From Bacteroidota bacterium (GTDB lineage Bacteria > Bacteroidota > Bacteroidia > Chitinophagales > Chitinophagaceae), in assembly GCA_023423015.1 (NCBI GenBank), contig JAFAGE010000337.1, positions 1 through 13,069 on the forward strand: DNA of 13,069 bases, read 5' to 3'. Shown piece after piece: positions 8,380 through 13,069 of this stretch. Both the position numbers and the translations under genes were made by a program. The notes beneath the pieces are model-generated. The model saw only the letters and a program-made list of their open reading frames with translations, ran no database searches and had not been told where the DNA came from. Each line of letters opens with the position of its first letter. The first letter of the stretch is position 1.

Positions 8380-8393
8380 ATGACGTTCGTCAT
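8380..8393. promoter_or_regulatory. Crp/Fnr-type operator, distal site of the oxidase operon
   Basis: ATGACGTTCGTCAT is a perfect inverted repeat with 6-base arms ATGACG/CGTCAT around TT, and is the strongest of the four palindromes in the window. The centre is 8386.5, exactly 21 bases (two helical turns) from the next site at 8402-8413, so proteins bound at both would face the same side of the DNA. Confidence 0.65.
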
Positions 8394-8401
8394 GTTGACC
8401 C

Positions 8402-8413
8402 TGACATAAATCA
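8402..8413. promoter_or_regulatory. Crp/Fnr-type operator, proximal site of the oxidase operon
   Basis: TGACATAAATCA is a TGA-N6-TCA site with imperfect outer arms (flanked CCTGAC...ATCATG). Its centre is 8407.5. If transcription starts near 8469, as suggested by the -7-like TACTTTG, the site falls at about -61.5, the classical class I activator position. It is weaker than the neighbouring palindrome at 8380-8393. Confidence 0.45.
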
Positions 8414-8458
8414 TGTTCATCAAAAAGTATTGTCATGAGATGGTCATACACGCGGGAC

Positions 8459-8465
8459 TACTTTG
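8459..8465 (+). promoter_or_regulatory. Possible -7 element of the oxidase operon
   Basis: TACTTTG, followed by CA, resembles the Bacteroidota -7 element but has one spacer base instead of two. It is 20 bases upstream of the first ATG (8486). No TTG lies at the normal -33 distance, which would fit a promoter that depends on the upstream Crp/Fnr-type sites. The assignment is tentative. Confidence 0.35.
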
Positions 8466-8485
8466 CACCAGCAAAATTTTCAACG

Positions 8486-8647
8486 ATGGAAACAACAACC
8501 ACGGCCGCCAAAGTGAACATCCCGACCGAGGCCGATTTCGACAAGAGTTTCAAACCCAAAGGAGCCATCGCTTTCTTCCTGCTCCTTGTTTTATTGGGCC
8601 TCATTATCTGGTTCGGTATCTATTTCCTAATGCTCTCACGAGTTTAA
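8486..8647 (+). CDS. Small single-helix membrane protein, probable ba3-oxidase subunit IIa-like
   Basis: A 53-residue protein starting METTTTAAKV. A soluble N-terminal part of about 26 residues (PTEADFDKSFKPKG) is followed by one strong transmembrane helix, AIAFFLLLVLLGLIIWFGIYF, and a very short tail. The frame extends to an earlier ATG at 8435, but that would cross the likely promoter, so ATG 8486 is preferred. It is the first gene of the oxidase operon, 9 bases before subunit II. In Thermus-type ba3 oxidases, a one-helix subunit IIa replaces the missing first helix of subunit II and packs against subunit I. Position, size and topology suggest the same role here, though no sequence motif proves it. 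It may be overlooked by automatic annotation because of its size. Confidence 0.82.
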   Translation: METTTTAAKVNIPTEADFDKSFKPKGAIAFFLLLVLLGLIIWFGIYFLMLSRV

Positions 8648-8656
8648 CAACCCACT

Positions 8657-9115
8657 ATGACACTCGATAAATTCGAAAAAAAGGTTCTCTACATCACCGG
8701 CGCACTGCTTTCACTGTTCATTTTCTCCATTTTATATGCAAGAGGTAAAAACAATGATCTGCCCGAATGTATCCCGTTCGACAAAACCTATACTCAACCT
8801 AAAGTTGTTCAGCTCGATGAAAAAACCTACCAGGTGTACAGCGTGGCAAAAATGTGGTTGTTCGAACCTTCACAGATTTACATACCCGTTGGCAGTGAAG
8901 TAGACTTCTTTGTTACCTCGTCCGATGTTGTTCATGGATTTAACATAGCAGAAAAAAATCTCAACCTCATGGCTGTGTATGGAAACATCAATAAGGCCAC
9001 CGTCAGGTTCGACAAACCTGGTGTTTATAAAATCACCTGTCACGAATACTGCGGTGTTGGTCACCAATCAATGCAGGCAGAAGTAATCGTCAATACTCCA
9101 ACAGCGAAAAAATAG
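8657..9115 (+). CDS. cbaB: ba3-type cytochrome c oxidase subunit II (CuA protein)
   Basis: This subunit accepts electrons from cytochrome c at a binuclear CuA centre and passes them to subunit I. The 152-residue protein has one N-terminal transmembrane helix (about residues 10-28) and then a cupredoxin domain facing the periplasm. All CuA ligands are visible: His93 in VVHGFNI, then CHEYCGVGHQSM supplying Cys128, Glu130 (backbone), Cys132, His136 and Met139. The short length and single helix are typical of B-family (ba3) oxidases, whereas A-family subunit II is longer with two helices. It lies between the IIa-like gene (9-base gap) and subunit I (23-base gap). Confidence 0.95.
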   Translation: MTLDKFEKKVLYITGALLSLFIFSILYARGKNNDLPECIPFDKTYTQPKVVQLDEKTYQVYSVAKMWLFEPSQIYIPVGSEVDFFVTSSDVVHGFNIAEKNLNLMAVYGNINKATVRFDKPGVYKITCHEYCGVGHQSMQAEVIVNTPTAKK

Positions 9116-9138
9116 TATCCACCTTTCACATTTACTAT

Positions 9139-10857
9139 ATGCAGATCAGCAAATCTTTTAAAAGGCTTATATATTGGGAACTCGGAATACCGATCACCCT
9201 GTTGTCCATCGGAATCTATCATGGACTCATGCAGACCATCTACCGCTCAGGGGTAATTCACGAATCGCGCGTTGCACAACTTGATTATTACCAGGGCCTC
9301 ACGCTGCATGGAGTGATAAATGCCGTTGTACTCACCTCATTTTTTGCTGTGGCATTCGGTCATGCAACAATGGCTTTTTATTTTAAAAAAGAACCGAATA
9401 AAAAAGTAGCGTGGGCAAGTTTCTGGATGATGACCGTTGGTACAGTGATGGCTGCATGGGCGATGCTTGCCGGAAAAGCGTCAGTACTTTACACATTCTA
9501 TCCTCCATTAAAAGCACACCCTGCATTCTACCTCGGCGCTGCTTTACTTATTGTAGGTTCCTGGGTTCCATTGTTCAGCTGGGCGAAAATGTATGTGCAG
9601 TGGAAAAAAGATAATAAAGAAGTAAAAACGCCCCTGGCCGTACTGGGCACACTGGTAAACTTCACCATCTGGTTTGTTTGTACGCTCGCTGTTGCTTACG
9701 AAGTGCTCGTGTTATTGCTTCCATGGGCAATGGGTTGGAAACAAACGGTAAATGTAACTCTGGCCCGCACCCTGTTTTGGTTTTTCGGTCACGCTCTCGT
9801 GTACTTCTGGCTGTTACCGGCATACACCATGTTCTACACTATGCTTCCCAAACTCGCCGGCGGAAAATTATACTCCGACCTTGCCGGTAGAATTGCAGCC
9901 TTCCTGTTCCTGCTGTTTTCAGTACCCGTTGGTGTACACCACCAGTTTAGCGATCCGTCTATTACCCAGGGTGTAAAAATGTTCCAGGGGTTGTTGACGT
10001 TTGGCGTTGCTATTCCAAGCTTCATCACTGCATTCACCATTGCCGCCTCATTGGAATATGCAGGACGTAAAAGAGGTGCGAAAAGTCTGCTCGGCTATTT
10101 CAGCAAACTACCTTACCTCGATCCAAACAGGTATTTGTTTGGTTACATGATCTGCGGATTATTCCTGTTCATATTCGGCGGACTCACCGGCATCGTGAAT
10201 GCATCCGGCCACCTCAACAATGTTGTACACAACACCGCATGGCTCCCGGGTCACTTTCATATGACAGTTGCGGGCCCGGTGTTTCTCTCTATCATCGGGA
10301 TGAGCCTTCACCTTTTTGCAACCACATCGGGCAAAAAAGTATTCCTGCCCCGGCTGAATGTGGTTGTGCCTTACCTGTGGGTGATAGGCATCCTGATATT
10401 CTCAACCGGTTTGTCGTGGGGAGGATTGATTGGCGAACCAAGGAGAACCAATCTAGGTCTCACCTATCTTAATCCATCGCACGAACTGTATACACCAGAA
10501 TGGGTACCCACCACATTACTTGCATTGGCAGGAGGTATCATTATGACTGTTGCCGCAGCAATTTATTTCGTGGTATTCTTCGGCACCATCTTCAGCAAAA
10601 AGAAAGAAGTAGCGCAGCTAGACCTGCCAGTTAGTGAAATACTGCACGATGAACGCCGCATTCCATTGTTCGACACATTCAAACCCTGGCTGGTAACAAT
10701 GGCCATCATACTTGTACTGGCATACGTACCCGCCTTTATCGATGCAAATAATAACCCTGGCCCGGGTGCACCGGCCTTTACGCCCGATAATCCTGTTCCT
10801 GTACAAACCGTTGCACCTGCCAGCGAAATCCCAACCGGATCTAACACTAAAAACTAA
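9139..10857 (+). CDS. cbaA: B-family (ba3-type) heme-copper cytochrome c oxidase subunit I
   Basis: The catalytic, proton-pumping subunit that reduces O2 to water in the inner membrane. In 572 residues there are about 13 helices and the complete ligand set: His57 (LTLHGVIN) and His374 for the low-spin haem, His372 for the high-spin haem (GHFHMTVAGPV), and His218, His267 and His268 for CuB. The cross-linked pair His218-Tyr222 lies in GHALVYFWLLPAYTMFYTMLPK-like sequence, whose VYFWLLPAY run is a B-family signature. A-family D-channel motifs are not seen. B-type enzymes generally have high oxygen affinity, fitting the low-oxygen context. The C-terminal tail after about residue 535 is rich in Pro and Asn and probably disordered. 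Its stop codon overlaps the next start by one base (TAATG). Confidence 0.96.
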   Translation: MQISKSFKRLIYWELGIPITLLSIGIYHGLMQTIYRSGVIHESRVAQLDYYQGLTLHGVINAVVLTSFFAVAFGHATMAFYFKKEPNKKVAWASFWMMTVGTVMAAWAMLAGKASVLYTFYPPLKAHPAFYLGAALLIVGSWVPLFSWAKMYVQWKKDNKEVKTPLAVLGTLVNFTIWFVCTLAVAYEVLVLLLPWAMGWKQTVNVTLARTLFWFFGHALVYFWLLPAYTMFYTMLPKLAGGKLYSDLAGRIAAFLFLLFSVPVGVHHQFSDPSITQGVKMFQGLLTFGVAIPSFITAFTIAASLEYAGRKRGAKSLLGYFSKLPYLDPNRYLFGYMICGLFLFIFGGLTGIVNASGHLNNVVHNTAWLPGHFHMTVAGPVFLSIIGMSLHLFATTSGKKVFLPRLNVVVPYLWVIGILIFSTGLSWGGLIGEPRRTNLGLTYLNPSHELYTPEWVPTTLLALAGGIIMTVAAAIYFVVFFGTIFSKKKEVAQLDLPVSEILHDERRIPLFDTFKPWLVTMAIILVLAYVPAFIDANNNPGPGAPAFTPDNPVPVQTVAPASEIPTGSNTKN

Positions 10858-11471
10858 TGCACCAGAAAAGCTTCATATGGATTTTTGTTTTGGTAGTGGT
10901 TGTCGCTCCCATCCTCGTATTCACCGGTGTGAAGTGGTACGAAAACCGTTACTCTGGTCTTCCGGTTCTCGGCGGACCTGATCACACGGTTGCAGCTTTC
11001 AATGCAGTTAATGCAGAAAGCAGGGCGGTAACTCTCGATGATTGGAACGATAAGATCGTAGTAGTGGACTTTTTCTTCACTCGTTGCCCGACTATTTGCC
11101 CAAAGATGACGCGGAACATGCAGACGGTTCTGCAGGCATTTGCGGGCAACAACGATCTTTCGTTCAACTCTTTTTCAATTGATCCCGTTCGCGACAGTGC
11201 AGCAACACTCAGCGCCTTCGCGAAGAAAAATAAAATCGAACAGGCAAACTGGAACCTGCTTACAGGCGACAAAAAACACATCTACTGGCTTGCACGCAAA
11301 AGCTTCATGGTAACAGCAACAGATGGAGATGGGGAAGATGGCGACTTCATTCACAGCGACCTGTTTGTATTGGTCGACCGGCAGAAAAGAATACGTGGAT
11401 ATTATTCAGGCACCGATGACAAAGCCATGCAGCAATTAATCCGCGACATTAAGAAACTGATGAACGAATAA
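10857..11471 (+). CDS. SCO1/SenC/PrrC-family copper chaperone
   Basis: Sco proteins deliver copper to, or reduce the cysteines of, the CuA site of oxidase subunit II. The 204-residue protein has an N-terminal membrane anchor (about residues 6-25) and a periplasmic thioredoxin-like domain. The copper ligands are present: Cys77 and Cys81 in RCPTICPKM, and the distal His166 in FIHSDLFVLVD. The FSIDPVRDS segment is also typical of the family. The start codon shares one base with the stop of subunit I, so translation is probably coupled and stoichiometry with the oxidase controlled. An acidic Asp/Glu/Gly loop (DGDGEDGD, 156-163) sits just before the His ligand. Confidence 0.95.
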   Translation: MHQKSFIWIFVLVVVVAPILVFTGVKWYENRYSGLPVLGGPDHTVAAFNAVNAESRAVTLDDWNDKIVVVDFFFTRCPTICPKMTRNMQTVLQAFAGNNDLSFNSFSIDPVRDSAATLSAFAKKNKIEQANWNLLTGDKKHIYWLARKSFMVTATDGDGEDGDFIHSDLFVLVDRQKRIRGYYSGTDDKAMQQLIRDIKKLMNE

Positions 11472-11493
11472 TCAAGAAATAAAACCTACAAAG

Positions 11494-12060
11494 ATGTTAC
11501 GCATAATAGACTTCAGCTGGCAAAAAGTTCAGATTGTTCTCGCCACATTGTTGATGATGGCCGGAATGGTAGTAAATGCCGCTCCTCCTGAACATAATGG
11601 CAAAACAATTTTTATGAGCCGTTGCGCTACCTGCCACAACGTAAACAAAAGAGTGGTTGGTCCGGCATTGGCAGGTATAGAAGAAAGAAGAAGCCTCGAC
11701 TGGATAGTAAAATTTGTGCAATCGTCGCAGGCGGTGATTAAAAGCGGCGACGAACAGGCATTAGCCGTGTTTGCAGAGTACAACAAGATGCCCATGCCGG
11801 ATCATGCCGACCTTTCCGCTGAAGACATCAGCGACATTGTAAGCTTCATTAGCAGCGAGAGCAAAACCGCAGAAACAACAACCGCTCCTTTTGCACGGCC
11901 AGGTAAACTTCGCCCGGCTTATTTGCCGGTAACCTCCGACAACTACTTCTTCTTTGGCGGCTTGTTCATGGGCGTGGCATTGCTCGTATTTGCCCTGTTG
12001 ATGCTGGTAAGGGTAAAAGAGATACAGCGCAATGCTGCAGAAAACGAAGCTTCTGTTTAA
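11494..12060 (+). CDS. Membrane-anchored monohaem cytochrome c, probable electron donor to the oxidase
   Basis: A 188-residue c-type cytochrome. Residues about 8-30 form a signal sequence (LATLLMMAGMVVNAA). The haem-binding motif CATCH is at 44-48 and the sixth ligand is probably Met99 or Met101 in YNKMPMPDH. After a Thr/Pro linker (about 124-148) a second hydrophobic helix, about residues 151-173, anchors the C-terminus, leaving a short cytoplasmic tail (VKEIQRNAAENE). Tethering next to the oxidase suggests it feeds electrons to CuA or acts as an extra subunit. It is the last gene of the operon, 22 bases after the Sco gene, and its stop overlaps the tail of a convergent small gene by 4 bases. 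Confidence 0.9.
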   Translation: MLRIIDFSWQKVQIVLATLLMMAGMVVNAAPPEHNGKTIFMSRCATCHNVNKRVVGPALAGIEERRSLDWIVKFVQSSQAVIKSGDEQALAVFAEYNKMPMPDHADLSAEDISDIVSFISSESKTAETTTAPFARPGKLRPAYLPVTSDNYFFFGGLFMGVALLVFALLMLVRVKEIQRNAAENEASV

Positions 12061-12236
12061 TGGATGGCGAGCGACTTCCTGCGCGCAACTTCCGACACTA
12101 CTTTCCGGAGATACGAACGAGCCTCTTTTTTCTGGCTGGCATTTGGCACATACTTCAGCGAAAGCAGGTATTCGTCGTTCGCAGCAAACAGTTCGTGCAG
12201 TAATTCTTTTTTCGAGAGAGAGGAAAGTTCTTTCAT
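12057..12236 (-). CDS. Small charged protein of unknown function (59 residues)
   Basis: A complete frame from ATG 12236-12234 to TAA 12059-12057. The product starts MKELSSLSKKELLHELFAAN, continues with DEYLLSLKYV and ends ARRKSLAIH. It is rich in Lys, Glu and Leu, predicted mostly helical, and has no signal peptide or membrane helix. Codon use looks like real Bacteroidota coding DNA, and AGGA lies 4 bases before the ATG. The residue pattern (a helix, a short Pro-Asn loop, then a basic helix ARSYLRKVVSEVARRKS) is protein-like, whereas plus-strand frames here read poorly. It converges on the cytochrome c gene with a 4-base overlap. I do not recognise the family. Confidence 0.6.
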   Translation of the reverse strand: MKELSSLSKKELLHELFAANDEYLLSLKYVPNASQKKEARSYLRKVVSEVARRKSLAIH

Positions 12237-12460
12237 ATGTCCTGGATTTGTGAGATAAACGTTAATTCAGGCCGAAAAATTATGAATTGCGGAGAAAAAA
12301 GTTAAAGGACTGTATTTTAATTAGGACGGGGCGGTTGAAACTCGTACCTTCATTCAAACACCGACTTTCGCATCAGTAATCGTTAATTATCTGCTTTCGC
12401 ATCTTAGTTAGTCTTACTCCTGCTTTCGTCTATTATTTCAAAAAATTACAATTAACAGGT
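12237..12460. other. Divergent intergenic region and leader of the RRM gene
   Basis: This 224-base stretch holds no gene I can support. On the plus strand, TACCTTCA at 12345-12352 is a poor match to the -7 consensus (6 of 8) and would give a leader of about 100 bases before the RRM gene. The leader is AT-rich and ends AATTAACAGGT before the ATG. Promoters for the minus-strand small gene are not convincing. Its clearest content is the phased repeat described separately. Confidence 0.5.
12365..12430 (+). repeat. Three CTTTCG repeats phased at exactly 29 bases in the RRM leader
   Basis: CTTTCGCATC occurs at 12365-12374 and 12394-12403, and CTTTCGTC at 12423-12430. Start-to-start distance is 29 bases both times. 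The bases before each copy are also alike (CCGA, TCTG, CCTG). The intervening sequence is less conserved, so these look like short sites held in register. They may be RNA sites in the untranslated leader, possibly bound by the RRM protein itself, or DNA sites. Function is inferred only. Confidence 0.6.
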
Positions 12461-12784
12461 ATGAACATTTATGTTTCAAACTTAAGCTTCAACGTTCAGG
12501 ATGAAGATTTAAGAGGTTTTTTCTCACCCTATGGCGAAGTAACATCAGCTAAGGTTATTAACGACAGAGAAACCGGCAAGTCGCGCGGTTTTGGTTTCGT
12601 TGAAATGGCAGATGCAAATGCTGCCCGCACTGCTATCAGTGAACTGAATGGCGGTGATGTAGACGGAAGAACCATCCGTGTAGCAGAAGCTCGTCCAAAA
12701 GACAGCAAACCCGGAGGCGGCTCACGCCAGGGCGGATCTTACAAGAGCAACAGCCCTTTTAAGAACGACCGTAACCTTTGGTAA
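12461..12784 (+). CDS. RRM-domain RNA-binding protein
   Basis: A 107-residue cytoplasmic protein made of a single RNA-recognition motif plus a short basic tail. RNP2 is IYVSNL (residues 3-8) and RNP1 is RGFGFVEM (42-49), carrying the aromatic residues that stack on RNA bases. Residues 1-80 fill a complete beta-alpha-beta-beta-alpha-beta RRM fold. The tail, from about 81, is rich in Gly, Ser, Lys and Arg (SKPGGGSRQGG) and ends KNDRNLW, the usual end of bacterial glycine-rich RRM proteins. Such genes are common and often multi-copy in Bacteroidota and are linked to cold or growth-phase responses. Its RNA targets are unknown. The long leader with 29-base phased repeats suggests post-transcriptional or autoregulatory control. 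Confidence 0.96.
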   Translation: MNIYVSNLSFNVQDEDLRGFFSPYGEVTSAKVINDRETGKSRGFGFVEMADANAARTAISELNGGDVDGRTIRVAEARPKDSKPGGGSRQGGSYKSNSPFKNDRNLW

Positions 12785-12792
12785 AAAACATT

Positions 12793-12814
12793 GAAGCCCC
12801 TGCAAAGGGGCTTC
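12793..12814. terminator. GC-rich hairpin after the RRM gene
   Basis: GAAGCCCC (12793-12800) and GGGGCTTC (12807-12814) form a perfect 8-base-pair stem with a TGCAAA loop, 8 bases after the RRM stop. On the plus strand the following bases (TTCACAAACC) are a weak U-tract, so it may attenuate or protect the 3' end instead of stopping all transcription. On the minus strand the stem is followed by AATGTTTTTTAC, a better U-tract, so it could block antisense transcription. Confidence 0.7.
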
Positions 12815-12833
12815 TTCACAAACCAGTTTAAGT

Positions 12834-13034
12834 ATGGCTAGATCAAAAGAAACGTACAACAAAAGAGAAAAAGAAAAGAAACGTCTCCGCGCAAGAGTTG
12901 AAAAAGAAGAAAAGAAACAACAGCGCAAACAAAACAGCAACAAAGGAAAAGGTCTTGATGATATGCTTGCATACATCGACGAAAACGGCAACCTCTCCGC
13001 TACTCCTCCGCCGAAAAACGTCAATCCCGAATAA
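12834..13034 (+). CDS. Small basic protein like the N-terminal extension of Bacteroidota cold-shock proteins
   Basis: A 66-residue protein beginning MARSKETYNKREKEKKRLRA. Residues 8-37 are almost all Lys, Arg, Glu and Gln, predicted to form a charged helix. The conserved-looking segment GKGLDDMLAYIDENGNLSATPP follows, and it ends KNVNPE. By recollection this pattern matches the N-terminal part of Bacteroidota 'cold-shock' proteins, in which a CSD RNA-binding fold normally follows the TPP segment. Here a TAA stops the frame directly after it, so the protein is either the stand-alone short form or a truncated one. It lies 49 bases after the RRM gene, separated by the hairpin, and probably acts in RNA handling. 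A 5-base-pair hairpin (TCCCG/CGGGA) spans the stop codon. Confidence 0.8.
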   Translation: MARSKETYNKREKEKKRLRARVEKEEKKQQRKQNSNKGKGLDDMLAYIDENGNLSATPPPKNVNPE

Positions 13035-13069
13035 CGGGAACCTAAGCTTCAGGCGAACCGACCGTACAC

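Noticed and set aside
8436..8446. TGAGATGGTCA as a fifth Crp/Fnr-type site
   Set aside because: The spacer is 5 bases instead of 6 and the outer arms do not match, so it would not suit the same dimer.
12064..12258. Plus-strand frames over 12032-12258
   Set aside because: They lack a sensible start context and have poor composition; the minus-strand 59-residue frame explains the coding signal better.
12722..13024. 100-residue minus-strand frame rich in Phe, Ser and Leu
   Set aside because: Antisense to the Lys/Glu-rich small gene, where AAA/GAA codons read backwards give Phe/Leu/Ser; no independent support.

Overview
The window looks like a chromosome segment from a Bacteroidota bacterium, most likely of the Chitinophagaceae type. 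The evidence is an adjacent SusC/SusD-type outer-membrane uptake pair, Bacteroidota-style promoter motifs (TAnnTTTG) with few Shine-Dalgarno sequences, a B-type (ba3-like) cytochrome oxidase operon, and an RRM RNA-binding protein next to the lysine-rich 'cold-shock N-terminus' small protein common in this phylum. I see no rRNA, tRNA, insertion sequence, CRISPR array or phage gene.

Left block, minus strand (1-5397). A probable operon reads right to left: a secreted protein with a TolB-like beta-propeller, a complete SusC/RagA TonB-dependent transporter, and the first 175 codons of a SusD/RagB lipoprotein that runs off the left edge. Gaps are only 35 and 23 bases, and a good Bacteroidota promoter lies upstream of the first gene. 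Together they would bind and import an unknown oligomeric nutrient, probably a glycan or peptide.

Central and right-central block (5398-12060), a low-oxygen respiration cluster. A 12-helix membrane protein (5672-6955, +) with histidines placed as in heme-copper oxidase or NnrS-type proteins converges on, and overlaps, hemN (6920-8275, -), the oxygen-independent coproporphyrinogen III dehydrogenase of haem synthesis. Divergent from hemN is a five-gene operon: a 53-residue one-helix subunit (IIa-like), CuA subunit II, ba3-type subunit I, a Sco copper chaperone and a membrane-anchored monohaem cytochrome c. Four palindromes of the form TGA-N6-TCA (typical of Crp/Fnr-family regulators) lie in front of these three transcription units and nowhere else that I noticed. 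They suggest one regulator, probably responding to oxygen or NO, joins haem supply, the oxidase and the unassigned membrane protein into one regulon.

Right end (12057-13069). A previously easy-to-miss 59-codon ORF lies on the minus strand (12057-12236). Then come a leader with three CTTTCG repeats spaced exactly 29 bases apart, an RRM RNA-binding protein, a GC-rich hairpin, and a small basic protein resembling the N-terminal extension of Bacteroidota cold-shock proteins.

The most interesting items are the shared Crp/Fnr-type operators with their near-constant distance to two start codons, the oxidase-like 12-helix protein of unassigned function, the 29-base phased leader repeats, and the hidden small gene.
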